Source: Flavisphingomonas formosensis
Lineage (GTDB): Bacteria > Pseudomonadota > Alphaproteobacteria > Sphingomonadales > Sphingomonadaceae
Direction of reading: 5' to 3'
Length of the DNA stretch: 64,000 bases
Assembly (NCBI RefSeq): GCF_009755815.1
Contig: NZ_WRPK01000014.1
Location: 62,001-126,000 of the forward strand
In this document: positions 17,742-28,138 of the stretch, in pieces
Position numbering within the stretch: position 1 is the first letter of the stretch
Layout: the number at the start of each line of letters is the position of its first letter
Position numbers and translations under genes: made by a program
The notes under the pieces: model-generated
Databases searched by the model: none
The model's input: the letters and a program-made list of their open reading frames with translations, nothing else
Told to the model about the DNA's origin: nothing

Positions 17742-18755
17742 ATGTCCAGCGTTCGCACCTTTATCGCCCGCCTGCCGATCGATCCCTATCTGCTTCTACT
17801 GTTGGGTACGGTAGGCCTCGCGATCCTGTTCCCAGCACGCGGTGCGGGAGTCGCGGTCGCCAATGGCGGAGTCTATGCCGCGGTCGCGGCGCTGTTCTTC
17901 CTCTACGGCGCACGGCTCTCGCCGGCGGCGATCTGGGCCGGCCTTTCGCACTGGCGCCTCCAATCGCTCGTCTTCGCCAGCACCTTCCTTCTGTTCCCTC
18001 TGATCGGGCTGGTGACCGGCAGGGTCGTGCGGCCTTGGTTGCCGCATGACATTCTAGTCGGGCTCGTGTTCCTTTGCGTGCTGCCGTCCACGGTGCAGTC
18101 CTCGATCGCGTTCACCTCGATTGCGCGCGGGAACGTAGCTGCAGCGCTGTGCAGCGCGTCGCTCTCCAACCTCCTCGGGATCGTGCTGACGCCGCTGCTC
18201 GTCTCGCTGCTGCTGCCGGCCGCTGGCGCCGGTTTCTCGGCCCATGCTCTCGAGGATATCGCGCTTCAGATCCTGCTGCCCTTTGCGGTCGGGCAGGCCG
18301 TGCGGCCCTGGATGGGCAATTGGCTGACACGTCATCGCACGCTCACCGCGATCGTCGATCGTGGCTCTATCCTCCTGGTCGTCTATGCCGCCTTCAGCGC
18401 CGGCATGGTCGCTGGAATCTGGACGCAGCTTTCGGTTGCCAGCGTGCTGCTGGTGCTCGCCATAGATCTGGTGATGCTGGCCATCGTCATCGCCACCACC
18501 ACCGGGGTGAGCCGCTGGCTCGGCTTCTCGACGGAGGACGAGATCGCCATCGTCTTTTGCGGATCGAAGAAGAGCATGGCGGGCGGCATTCCCATGGCGG
18601 CGATCCTGTTTCCGGGCCACGCCGTCGGCCTGATCGTGCTGCCGCTGATGCTGTTCCACCAGGCCCAGCTCTTCGTCTGCGCGACGCTGGCCCGCCGCTA
18701 TGCCGCCCGCGGAGCGCGGCCGGCTACCGTGCACGCGGCGCCGGCTGCGGCCTAG
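17742..18755 (+). CDS. Bile acid:sodium symporter-family (SBF-like, YfeH type) transporter
   Basis: The 337-residue protein has about ten hydrophobic segments. The motif FLCVLPSTVQSSIAFTSIARGNVAAALCSASLSNLLGI is characteristic of the SBF-like/DUF4137 branch of the bile acid:sodium symporter superfamily, and the second inverted repeat contains IAIVFCGSKKSMAGGIPMAA. These sodium-coupled carriers sit in the inner membrane and take up organic anions; the substrate here is unknown. It is divergent from the LysR gene. An MBL hydrolase gene follows 56 bases downstream on the same strand. Confidence 0.88.
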   Translation: MSSVRTFIARLPIDPYLLLLLGTVGLAILFPARGAGVAVANGGVYAAVAALFFLYGARLSPAAIWAGLSHWRLQSLVFASTFLLFPLIGLVTGRVVRPWLPHDILVGLVFLCVLPSTVQSSIAFTSIARGNVAAALCSASLSNLLGIVLTPLLVSLLLPAAGAGFSAHALEDIALQILLPFAVGQAVRPWMGNWLTRHRTLTAIVDRGSILLVVYAAFSAGMVAGIWTQLSVASVLLVLAIDLVMLAIVIATTTGVSRWLGFSTEDEIAIVFCGSKKSMAGGIPMAAILFPGHAVGLIVLPLMLFHQAQLFVCATLARRYAARGARPATVHAAPAAA

Positions 18756-18811
18756 GTCTTTTCGGTCGGCGGGCGACACCCCATCTCCGCGGCACAAGCA
18801 GCGAGGGACGA

Positions 18812-19798
18812 TTGGCCGAGAATCCATATTATCGCGGGCCCCGGAGCGATCATTTCGACGGCCTTCGCTTTTTCAATCCCGACCATGCCGAAACCGATCG
18901 TGGCCTCCGGGACATGCTGCGCTGGAAACTGCGGGAGAAAGCGGCGGTTTGGCCGGGCGAGGTGGCGATTCGCCCGGTCGTGCCGGATCCCCACGTGGCG
19001 GGGCTGCGCATCACCATGGTCGGCCATGCGACGCTGCTGATCCAGGCTGCGGGCGTCAATCTGCTGACCGATCCGCTCTGGTCCGATCGGGCGAGTCCCT
19101 TGTCCTTCGCCGGTCCGCGGCGCGTGACGGCGCCGGGCATCGCCTTCGCGGATCTGCCGCCCATCCATGCCGTGCTGCTTTCGCACAATCATTATGATCA
19201 TCTCGACGTCGCGACGCTGGCGGGGCTCCATACCGTGCATCGCCCGTTGATCGTGACGCCGCTGGGTAACGATGTGATCGTCCGTCGTCATATCCCGGAT
19301 GCCCGGCTTGCCACCGGAGACTGGGGGGACGGCGTCGACGTGGGAGATGGCGCGCGTGCGCACTTCGTGCCGGCCCATCACTGGTCGGCACGCGGAACGC
19401 GGGATCGCCGGATGGCGCTCTGGTGCGGCTTCATGCTCGATACGCCTGCCGGGCGCGTCTATTTTGCCGGCGATACGGGATATGGCGATGGTGAGATCTT
19501 CCGGCGCATGCGCGCAGCCTATGGCTCCCCGGATGCCGCGCTGATCCCGATCGGCGCTTATGCGCCGCGCTGGTTCATGTCCGCCCAGCATACCGACCCG
19601 GAAGAGGCGGTCCGCATATTCGACGATCTGGGGGCCAAGTTTGGCATCGGGATCCACTGGGGTAGCTTCCAGCTGACGGACGAACCGCGCGAGGAGCCGG
19701 CATATCTGCTTCGCGCGGCGCTGGCGGGGCGAGGCATCGAACAAGATCGCTTCCCGGCAGGGCAGCCCGGCGACATCTTCGATGTAGCGACGGGATGA
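18812..19798 (+). CDS. MBL-fold metallohydrolase (NAPE-PLD/UlaG-like)
   Basis: The protein has about 328 residues and a metallo-beta-lactamase fold. MVGHATLLIQAAGVNLLTDPLWSDRASPLSFAGPRR precedes the zinc motif SHNHYDHLD (HxHxDH). Later ligands lie in VPAHHWSARG, YFAGDTGYGDGE and HWGSFQLTDEP. This arrangement is typical of the N-acyl-phosphatidylethanolamine phospholipase D/UlaG-like branch, whose bacterial substrates are mostly unknown. I chose TTG 18812 because GAGGGA lies just upstream; the open frame continues upstream as a shadow of the transporter gene. It probably shares a transcript with the transporter. Confidence 0.85.
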   Translation: MAENPYYRGPRSDHFDGLRFFNPDHAETDRGLRDMLRWKLREKAAVWPGEVAIRPVVPDPHVAGLRITMVGHATLLIQAAGVNLLTDPLWSDRASPLSFAGPRRVTAPGIAFADLPPIHAVLLSHNHYDHLDVATLAGLHTVHRPLIVTPLGNDVIVRRHIPDARLATGDWGDGVDVGDGARAHFVPAHHWSARGTRDRRMALWCGFMLDTPAGRVYFAGDTGYGDGEIFRRMRAAYGSPDAALIPIGAYAPRWFMSAQHTDPEEAVRIFDDLGAKFGIGIHWGSFQLTDEPREEPAYLLRAALAGRGIEQDRFPAGQPGDIFDVATG

Positions 19799-19959
19799 TA
19801 TGCGGCGGCGGCCTTGTGCTGGATGCGCATCGCCCCGCCTGGCGGGGGAACCAGACGGGGCGGAACGCAACTGCGAAGACCGGTGAGCGGGGGGGATGAA
19901 GCCGGTCCTCGGGTTCATGAACTCGTCGCCGCGGGACGGGTTCCACGCTTTCGCAAAGA

Positions 19960-21078
19960 TCAGTCCTCGGGCACTGCTTTGCCGCTCGAAGCCGCGCTGG
20001 CTGGCCCGGGGCGCTTGCCCGTCGCGATCTCCCCGATCCGTTCGGCCAGGTCGGCGAAGTCGCGGTGCAGCCGCTCCAACGTGAAGGCGAGGCCGAAAAC
20101 GCGGCCTGCATCTTCGAAGTCGAGATCGCGGGTGAGCCCTTCGTGGCGGATGCCGTCGAACATATCCGCAAAGGCGTGCCGCTCTTCCTCGTCTTCGCTG
20201 CGCACCACCGCAGTGCCCGTGCGCAACGCGGCGGCACAAAGCGCCGCGAATTTCGCTTCGGCACGCAATTGCTCGGCCGTGGCCGGCGCCAGGACGGGCG
20301 CAACGGCTTGGGGCAAGGGCTGATCCAGCGTACGGCCGATCAGCACCAGATCGTTGCGCACGCGCCACAGCGTGCGGGCGAGGGCGGGCGAGAGGGCGTC
20401 CTCGGAGAGGCGGGCGCGATGTTCGCGGCCCGAGTCGGCAACGGCATCGTCTACCGCGGCCAGCTTCTTGCGGAGCGCGACATGGCCGCTGACGAAATAG
20501 GCCGCTTCGCCGCGGGTGACGGCCGCGGCCTTTTCCAGCAGGATCGCCTCGATGCCGTCCAGCACCGCAGCCGCCCGTGTCGCCACTACCCCGCGCGAAC
20601 GGGCGGGAAAAAGCAGCAGTGTAGCGAGAATGCCGATCAGCCCGCCGAGCATGATCTCGATCACCCGATCAACGACGAAATATTCGGCGCTGAGGCCGGG
20701 CGGGCGGCTGAGCAGCACGATTGCGGCCGTCACGGGAGCGATGCGAAGTCGCGGCCGCAGCGCCGCGGCGAAGGCGGTGACGCCGATGACGATCCCCAGC
20801 ACGATCGGGAGCGCCGGCCCCTCCGCAGGCGCCAGGAGCGCACCCATTCCTCCGAACAGCGCGCCGGCGAGCGTGCCCAGCAGTCGATCGCCTGCAGCGC
20901 CGAGCGTGCCGCCGACCGAACCCTGCATAACGATCACGACGGTGAACACCGCCCAATAACCCTGGGGCAGATGCAGCCATTTGTAGAGGATGAAGGTGAC
21001 GAGCGCGGCCAGCGCCACGCGAAGGGCCTGTCGGCATTCCGCTTTATGTCCGAACAGCTTTGCCAGCGCCGTCTTCAT
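19960..21078 (-). CDS. FUSC-family inner-membrane protein (aromatic acid exporter type)
   Basis: The 372-residue protein starts with a hydrophobic half containing about six membrane segments: ALRVALAALVTFILYKWLHLPQGYWAVFTVVIVMQGSVGGTLGAAGDRLLGTLAGA. The RxxGTxxG motif is typical of FUSC/AaeB/YccS proteins. A long cytosolic helical domain follows. Relatives export hydroxylated aromatic acids, but many are uncharacterised. I chose ATG 21078 because the upstream in-frame extension has no family character and would overlap the divergent promoter region. It diverges from the second Rieske oxygenase gene, leaving about 205 bases for both promoters. Confidence 0.85.
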   Translation of the reverse strand: MKTALAKLFGHKAECRQALRVALAALVTFILYKWLHLPQGYWAVFTVVIVMQGSVGGTLGAAGDRLLGTLAGALFGGMGALLAPAEGPALPIVLGIVIGVTAFAAALRPRLRIAPVTAAIVLLSRPPGLSAEYFVVDRVIEIMLGGLIGILATLLLFPARSRGVVATRAAAVLDGIEAILLEKAAAVTRGEAAYFVSGHVALRKKLAAVDDAVADSGREHRARLSEDALSPALARTLWRVRNDLVLIGRTLDQPLPQAVAPVLAPATAEQLRAEAKFAALCAAALRTGTAVVRSEDEEERHAFADMFDGIRHEGLTRDLDFEDAGRVFGLAFTLERLHRDFADLAERIGEIATGKRPGPASAASSGKAVPED

Positions 21079-21283
21079 GGCCTCGCCCTGCCGCCTGGCG
21101 GCTGGCAGCGCAACCGTCCTGAACGAAGGTGGAGCTTTTAGAGCATGCTCCATTTTGAGATGGCGCCCCAGGTTCGGTTCCGATATTCTGCGGCTGCCCG
21201 GCCCAGCCGATCGGCGCCAGCCGGCCAAACGCATGATCACGACCATAATCATGGCAACGCGTACCGAGCTTGGGAGAGAAGCG

Positions 21284-22552
21284 ATGGAGCAGGCGAGCGC
21301 AGCGCTGGTGGAAGCGCCGGCTGAAAAGATTGGCCTCATGGGAGAGATGATGGCCGAGGCGGGGAAGCGCTTCGGTCACGTAAAAACGGCGACGGCCGAT
21401 GCAGAACTGCTGCAATCGCTGAGCGAGCGGTTGCTGAAGCTGATCGGAAACAAACGGCCGGACGAAGCGCCGACCTACATCACCGTTCCGGCCTCGGCCT
21501 ATCTCGATCCTGCCCATTTCGCACGAGAGAAGGCCGCGATCTTCGACAGGATGCCGATTCTCGCCTGTCTCTCCAGCGACATCGCCCATGCCGGCGACTA
21601 TCGCCGCGTGCAGGAGCTGGATACGCCGATCATCGTCACCCGCACCAGGAAGGGCGAGGTGAAGGCTTTCGTCAACGGCTGCCGGCATCGCGGCGCTGCG
21701 CTCGTCTACGACGATGCCGGCAATGCCAAGGGCGGCTTTCTCTGCCCTTATCATGGCTGGGCTTATACGGACGAAGGCGATCTCAAGGGCATTGCCTGCC
21801 CCGAGGCGTTCGAAGGGCTGGACAAGAAGGAGCATGGCTTGGTTCAGGTGCCGTGCGAGGAACGGCACGGGCTCGTCTTCGTCTCACCGCGTGCCGACGC
21901 GCCGCTGGATCTCGATACTTTCCTTGGCCCGGATCTCGATCGCGAACTGGCGCTGTGGCAATTCGACAAGGTCACGGGTGCGCGCTCGGAGCCGGTGGCG
22001 CTCAAGGGCAATTGGAAGCTGGTCTACGACACCTTCCTGGAAAGCTACCATTTCGCTCAGGCGCACAAGAACAATCTTGCGACCTTCTATGTCCCCAATG
22101 TCAACACCGTGGATCGCTTCGGCAAGCATCAGCGCATCGCGGTGGCGAACCGCACGCTGCCCGATCATGTCGCGGCACATGCGCCGGAGGAGCGGCAGCT
22201 CCAGGATCATCTGCTGATCGCCTATGTGCTGTTTCCCGGCATCGTGCTGATCAACAGCCCGCAGATATTGGAGGTGTTCCGCATCTTCCCGCAAAGCGTC
22301 GACACCACGATCGTCCAGCACAGCTGCTACAGCAAGCTACCGGCGGAGATGAACGGCAATGACGGCTTCTTCGAGATGGTGTGGCAGAGCGCGCACAACA
22401 TCGTGATGAACGAGGATTTCCCGTTCGGCGTGACGACCGCCCACCGGGCGCTCGCATCCGGATCGATCAAGGAGCTGATATTCGGCCGCAACGAACTGGC
22501 GGTGCAGAACAACTATGCCGTGATCCGCGAGACGGTCGACGCCGCCGGCTGA
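21284..22552 (+). CDS. Second Rieske [2Fe-2S] ring-hydroxylating oxygenase, alpha-subunit type
   Basis: This 422-residue Rieske oxygenase has cluster ligands C133, H135, C154 and H157 (CRHRGAAL...CPYHGWAY) and a mononuclear-iron motif DTFLESYHFAQAH with the H-x4-H pair. It differs clearly from the oxygenase at 5079-6263, so the two are paralogues rather than a recent duplication. GGGAGA lies seven bases before ATG 21284, which decides the start; the upstream ATG at 21251 lacks a site. No ferredoxin or reductase gene is nearby. It diverges from a FUSC exporter and converges on a Coq4-like gene, which may hint at an aromatic or quinone-like substrate. Confidence 0.88.
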   Translation: MEQASAALVEAPAEKIGLMGEMMAEAGKRFGHVKTATADAELLQSLSERLLKLIGNKRPDEAPTYITVPASAYLDPAHFAREKAAIFDRMPILACLSSDIAHAGDYRRVQELDTPIIVTRTRKGEVKAFVNGCRHRGAALVYDDAGNAKGGFLCPYHGWAYTDEGDLKGIACPEAFEGLDKKEHGLVQVPCEERHGLVFVSPRADAPLDLDTFLGPDLDRELALWQFDKVTGARSEPVALKGNWKLVYDTFLESYHFAQAHKNNLATFYVPNVNTVDRFGKHQRIAVANRTLPDHVAAHAPEERQLQDHLLIAYVLFPGIVLINSPQILEVFRIFPQSVDTTIVQHSCYSKLPAEMNGNDGFFEMVWQSAHNIVMNEDFPFGVTTAHRALASGSIKELIFGRNELAVQNNYAVIRETVDAAG

Positions 22553-22900
22553 TCATCCCGCTTCCTCCGGAAGGCCACGGGCGCAGCATCGCCGGATCGC
22601 GGTGCTGCGGCATAAGGTCGGAATGGACCTGGAGCGATATCGAAGCGCGTGGATTCGCCTGCCGGCTCGGAAATCGCGGTATCCGAAAAAGTGAGCAAAG
22701 GATGACTTTGGATTGAATTGAGCTCGTCGTACCAGCGGGAGCTGGGATCGCTATCCACTTCGAGCGGCTAGCCTTGTCGACGGCGATCCCAGCTTCCGCT
22801 GGTATGAGGTATCAACGAACGTCGTGATGCTCCAAATGAAAAGCCGGACCCGTTGCGCTGAACGAGCCCGGCTTCGTCATGACCGGATCTGGCGGGCGAT
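22553..22900. other. 348-bp convergent intergenic region
   Basis: No gene is supported here. The stretch separates the convergent Rieske oxygenase and Coq4-like genes and contains one long inverted repeat, listed separately. Confidence 0.6.
22731..22803. repeat. 20-bp inverted repeat, REP/terminator-like
   Basis: The arms ACCAGCGGGAGCTGGGATCG (22731-22750) and CGATCCCAGCTTCCGCTGGT (22784-22803) are complementary except for one G-T pair, with a 33-base loop. Each arm is itself partly self-complementary (CCAGCGGGAGCTGG), a feature of interspersed palindromic repeats. In this convergent position it could terminate both transcripts. Whether it is repeated elsewhere in the genome cannot be seen here. 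Confidence 0.7.
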
Positions 22901-23791
22901 TTATTCGGCGGCCATCGCCGTCGCGCCCGGCTGATTGTCGTTACGCGGATCTTCGCTGACCGCGGTCGTCCAGTCCCAATAGCCCGACGGCGGCGCGCCG
23001 GTGATGCCGAACTCCTCGCGGATGTCGACGATCTTCCAGTCGAGATAGTCGCGATAGGGGATGATGAAGAGGGGATGCTTCCAGGTCTTGCCCTGTGCGA
23101 TCCCGATTTCCTCGGCCTCCAGCTCCACCTTGTAGCAGTCCGGATAGAAGAGGCTGCAGCGCATTTTCGACTTGGCCAGCAGGAAGGCGCCGGTGCGGAA
23201 GAAGAAGGCAGCCAGCTCGGGCTTGAAATAATTGTAGACGGCGCGCTCGTTCGCCTTGAGCAGAGCGATTTCACCGGCATGGTTGGTCTCGAAGCCGGTG
23301 ATCATGTGCTCGATATCATGGGTGGTCGAGCGTTCCTTCATCATGAATTCGAGGTCCGTCTGGATCTCCATTCCCTGATAGAAGAAGTCCATGCTCATGC
23401 CGCTGTTGGTCACGAAATCCCAGATCACGTGACGCAGCGTGCCCGGCTCGGCACCGTCGAGTTCCTCTTGCTTGAAGAGCGAGATCTTGCGGCCTTCCAG
23501 CCATGCCTTGAACTCGGGGAGGCGCTGCTTCTCCTCCTCCATCAGCTGGACGATCCGGCCCCAATCCTCATGCTCCATGAACATCTTGACCATGTCGGGG
23601 ATGTAGGCGGTGTTGGGCAGGTCGGCACCGTTCCGGCGCAGCATCTCCTGACCCATCATCTCGCGGAGCTTGGGATTGTTGAGATAGGGCGACGAGCTGA
23701 TCAGCGTCGAGCTCTCGGTGGTGAGCTTCGGCCCGGATCCGTTGAAATAGGCCAGTTCGGCATCGCCGATTTTCGACGAGACGTCATTCAT
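22901..23791 (-). CDS. Coq4-family protein
   Basis: The 296-residue protein contains the Coq4 zinc motif H-D-x-x-H-x11-E, read as HDIEHMITGF...HAGE, with a surrounding helical region (ERAVYNYFKPELAAFFFRTGAFLLAKSK). In eukaryotes COQ4 is needed for coenzyme Q synthesis and was recently tied to oxidative decarboxylation of the ring. Bacterial relatives like this one are often outside ubiquinone operons and are uncharacterised. I chose ATG 23791, preceded by GGGAGAG; the longer frame adds a basic, family-unlike tail. It converges on the second Rieske oxygenase gene. A role in quinone-like or aromatic redox chemistry is inference. Confidence 0.82.
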   Translation of the reverse strand: MNDVSSKIGDAELAYFNGSGPKLTTESSTLISSSPYLNNPKLREMMGQEMLRRNGADLPNTAYIPDMVKMFMEHEDWGRIVQLMEEEKQRLPEFKAWLEGRKISLFKQEELDGAEPGTLRHVIWDFVTNSGMSMDFFYQGMEIQTDLEFMMKERSTTHDIEHMITGFETNHAGEIALLKANERAVYNYFKPELAAFFFRTGAFLLAKSKMRCSLFYPDCYKVELEAEEIGIAQGKTWKHPLFIIPYRDYLDWKIVDIREEFGITGAPPSGYWDWTTAVSEDPRNDNQPGATAMAAE

Positions 23792-23933
23792 TGCTTCTCT
23801 CCCAAAGCGGACGCGCTGTCCGCGGACGGCGCGAGGGCGCCGCACGGGGCATCACAATTTAGGAACTACATTCCGAAACGTTGCGAGGCAAGTGCAATCG
23901 CGCGGCGGGCGATGAGCGGCCGCTTCCCGCCTC

Positions 23934-25524
<1,591 letters not shown>

Positions 25525-25552
25525 GGTAACGGTGTAAACATCGGAGGATGTC

Positions 25553-27007
25553 ATGGGAAGCCGAGTCGAAACGCTGATCCGATCGACCGTCACCAAAGGT
25601 GTCGAGGCCGTTGCAGCCTTCAACCGCAGGCGCCTGCCGACGGAGGGCGAACATCCTTTCCTCACGGGTATTCATCGCCCGATGAGCGTGGAGCTGACGT
25701 TGAACGAGCTGGAGGTGGAGGGCGTCATTCCAGCGGCCCTGGACGGGCGCTATCTGCGCATCGGGCCGAATCCGGTCGTGCCTGATCCTGTCGGCTATCA
25801 CTGGTTCATCGGCGACGGCATGGTGCATGGTGTGCGCCTCGCGGACGGCCGCGCGCTCTGGTATCGCAACCGCTGGATCCGCTCCAAGGCAGTGGGCGCC
25901 GCGTTGGGCATCCAGCAGGCGCCGGGGCCCCGGCATGGCAATTTCGAAACTGTCAATACCAACGTCGCCGAGATTGCGGGCCGCACATGGGCGCTGGTCG
26001 AAGCGGGAAGCTATCCCGTCGAGCTGTCCGAGACTCTCGACGAGCAGCGTTACAACCCGTTCGACGGCACGCTGGCCGGGTCCTTCAGCGCACACCCGCA
26101 TCTCGATCCCCTGACCGGCGAGCAGCATGCGATCTGCTATGAGGCCACGCAGCCGGGCGAGGTGCGCCACGTCGTGATCGATCGTGCTGGGCATGTCATA
26201 CGCGAGCTGGCGATCCCCGTGACGCACGGCCCGATGATCCATGATTGCGCGATCACGGCCCGCTACGCGATCATCCTCGATCTTCCCGTGACCTTTTCGA
26301 TGAAGGCGCTGATCTGCGGGCATGGTCTGCCCTATCGATGGAATCCGGATCATCCTGCTCGCATCGGTCTGCTGCCACGCGGCGGTGGGGCGGAAGATAT
26401 CATCTGGTGCCCGGTGACGCCGGGCTATGTTTTCCACGTTGCTAACGCCTATGATCTGCCGGACGGGCGACTGGTGGTCGACGTCTGCGCCTATGAGACG
26501 ATGTTCGATGGCGATGCGAAGGGCCCTGATGCGGCGTCGCGCGGGTTGGAACGCTGGACGATCGATCCGGTCGCGCGCAGCGTTTCGATCCGGACGATCG
26601 ATTCCGCCCCGCAGGAATTTCCACGCGTCGACGAACGCTTTTTCGGCCAGCCATATCGGTACGTCCATACGATCGCCCTGGCACCGGATGCACCCGAACG
26701 CTTCGGTCCCGGCACATCGCTCTATCGCCACGATCTGGAGACCGGAGGGCGGGCGGTTCACGAATTCGGCCCGGGGCGCCATCCGGGCGAGTTCGTCTTC
26801 GTTCCTGCTGCGCCGGACGGTGCGGAAGGGGAGGGGTGGATGATCGGTCTCGTCGTCGATGTTCCGCGCGAAGAGACCGAGCTCGTCATTCTGGATGCCA
26901 TGCGTTTTGCGCAGGATCCGGTTGCGCGCATCCATATCCCGCATCGCGTGCCGCCCGGTTTTCACGGCAACTGGCTCCCGGCCGCGCAGGCCGCGCGCCG
27001 GACGTAG
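25553..27007 (+). CDS. Carotenoid oxygenase-family (RPE65/lignostilbene dioxygenase-like) enzyme
   Basis: The 484-residue protein is a non-heme iron dioxygenase of the carotenoid cleavage family. The four iron histidines can be placed in SAHPHLDP, MIHDCAIT, YVFHVANAYD and PPGFHGNW near the C-terminus, and the family motif LDGRYLRIGPNP is present near residue 65. Such enzymes split a C=C bond in carotenoids or in stilbene-type lignin dimers; in sphingomonads lignostilbene dioxygenases belong here. GGAGGATGTC precedes the ATG, so the start is secure. Control by the divergent TetR is likely. Substrate is not determined by sequence alone. Confidence 0.9.
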   Translation: MGSRVETLIRSTVTKGVEAVAAFNRRRLPTEGEHPFLTGIHRPMSVELTLNELEVEGVIPAALDGRYLRIGPNPVVPDPVGYHWFIGDGMVHGVRLADGRALWYRNRWIRSKAVGAALGIQQAPGPRHGNFETVNTNVAEIAGRTWALVEAGSYPVELSETLDEQRYNPFDGTLAGSFSAHPHLDPLTGEQHAICYEATQPGEVRHVVIDRAGHVIRELAIPVTHGPMIHDCAITARYAIILDLPVTFSMKALICGHGLPYRWNPDHPARIGLLPRGGGAEDIIWCPVTPGYVFHVANAYDLPDGRLVVDVCAYETMFDGDAKGPDAASRGLERWTIDPVARSVSIRTIDSAPQEFPRVDERFFGQPYRYVHTIALAPDAPERFGPGTSLYRHDLETGGRAVHEFGPGRHPGEFVFVPAAPDGAEGEGWMIGLVVDVPREETELVILDAMRFAQDPVARIHIPHRVPPGFHGNWLPAAQAARRT

Positions 27008-27130
27008 CGAGCGGCGGCGGGAACGTCCGCTGCGGGATGGATGTTGTCCGCGAAGGGGCGGAGACGCTCGATGCGCGGATGGCGGACAAGGCAGGACAGG
27101 CGGCACGGCTGGTCGTCGAGGCCGGAAAAA

Positions 27131-27856
27131 ATGAGCCGCTTCGTCGATCGTCCCCGCGGCGCCGAGCGCTTTCTCTCGGCGTTTACGGTGCTGCTCGTGC
27201 AGGCGCTGCTCGGTTATGTGCTGGTGATGGGATTGCGCGGCGAAAGGCCCGCCGCGGGATCGGATGCGCTTGCGATATTCACCGTCCTGCCCGAGCCGTC
27301 GCCGCCCCATGAACGCCGGGGCGAGCCGCCGCGTCTGCCCGTCCATGGCCCTTCCGGCGCGCGGCATGATCGTGCGCGCCGTCCCGCGCCCGTCTTCGCC
27401 CCGCCGCCGCTGGTCGCGCTGGCGCCGCCTCCACCGGTGATCGTTGCTCCGATGCCTGCGACGGATACGGGCCAAGCCTTCGGCCCTTCCGATCGTGCCG
27501 GCTCCGGCGCCGGACAGAATGGAGCCGGTACGGGCCGCGGCACGGGTTATGGTTCGGGCGAGATCGCGATCCGCGCCCGTCTCATGAAAGGCCGTTTCAG
27601 GGATTCGGACTTTCCGCGCTCGGCGCGCGATGCCGGGACCTTGGCCATTCGCGTGCGCTATGTGGTACGCCCCGACGGCCGCGTCGGGACGTGCGAAGTC
27701 GTCCGGCCAAGCAGCTATGTCGAGCTGGATGCGATCACCTGCCCCATCATCCAACGCCGTTACCGCTTCGAGCCGGCCCGCGATTCAGCCGGACGCGCGG
27801 TTGAGGAGGTCAAGGAAGAAACGGAAGGCTGGCGGCCATCCGATCCGGCAGACTGA
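27131..27856 (+). CDS. TonB-like energy transducer
   Basis: The 241-residue protein has the TonB layout: a short cytosolic N-terminus, one membrane helix (FLSAFTVLLVQALLGYVLVMGL), a proline/arginine-rich periplasmic spacer with a glycine-rich linker (GSGAGQNGAGTGRG), and a C-terminal domain. That domain reads FPRSARDAGTLAIRVRYVVRPDGRVGTCEVVRPSSYVELDAITCPII. TonB couples the proton motive force to outer-membrane receptors through ExbB/ExbD, neither of which is nearby. The ATG at 27131 begins just before the membrane helix. It lies 123 bases after the oxygenase gene. Confidence 0.82.
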   Translation: MSRFVDRPRGAERFLSAFTVLLVQALLGYVLVMGLRGERPAAGSDALAIFTVLPEPSPPHERRGEPPRLPVHGPSGARHDRARRPAPVFAPPPLVALAPPPPVIVAPMPATDTGQAFGPSDRAGSGAGQNGAGTGRGTGYGSGEIAIRARLMKGRFRDSDFPRSARDAGTLAIRVRYVVRPDGRVGTCEVVRPSSYVELDAITCPIIQRRYRFEPARDSAGRAVEEVKEETEGWRPSDPAD

Positions 27857-27944
27857 TTGCTTTGTTCGATAATTCTAAGAAAGAATGATCGAATGACGCG
27901 ATCAGCCTTGTTTCCTATATGCTCCTCCCGAAGGGAGATGGTTC

Positions 27945-28067
27945 ATGACATCTATCGGCAGGGAAATCGGTGTTCCTCTGGAGCGGTTCACCGGCAATCG
28001 CCAGTTGCTGCTCGGCGCGACTCTGGCGGTGCTCGGCGTTGCGAGCGCGGTGCTTCAACTCATATGA
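27945..28067 (+). CDS. Short membrane peptide, 40 residues, unknown function
   Basis: A 40-codon frame begins at ATG 27945, preceded by AAGGGAGA at a good distance. It reads MTSIGREIGVPLERFTGNRQ followed by a single hydrophobic helix (LLLGATLAVLGVASAVLQLI). The ribosome-binding site and the clean helix support a real gene, but no family is recognised. It lies between the TonB-like gene and a perfect hairpin that would end its transcript. Confidence 0.5.
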   Translation: MTSIGREIGVPLERFTGNRQLLLGATLAVLGVASAVLQLI

Positions 28068-28098
28068 TGCAAGGGCGCGCCCATCCCAGTGAATTCTA

Positions 28099-28126
28099 TC
28101 CAGCAAAGGCATCTGCCTTTGCTGGA
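28099..28126. terminator. Perfect 13-bp hairpin between convergent genes
   Basis: TCCAGCAAAGGCA (28099-28111) and its exact complement (28114-28126) form a near loop-less palindrome. It lies between the small membrane peptide gene and the convergent LLM oxidoreductase gene (ending at 28139). It is probably a bidirectional terminator; flanking T tracts are weak. Confidence 0.7.
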
Positions 28127-28138
28127 GACCCGATCCGC

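Noticed and set aside
18752-20368. 538-codon minus-strand open frame
   Set aside because: Antisense shadow of the MBL hydrolase, extending into another frame of the FUSC gene; no family character.
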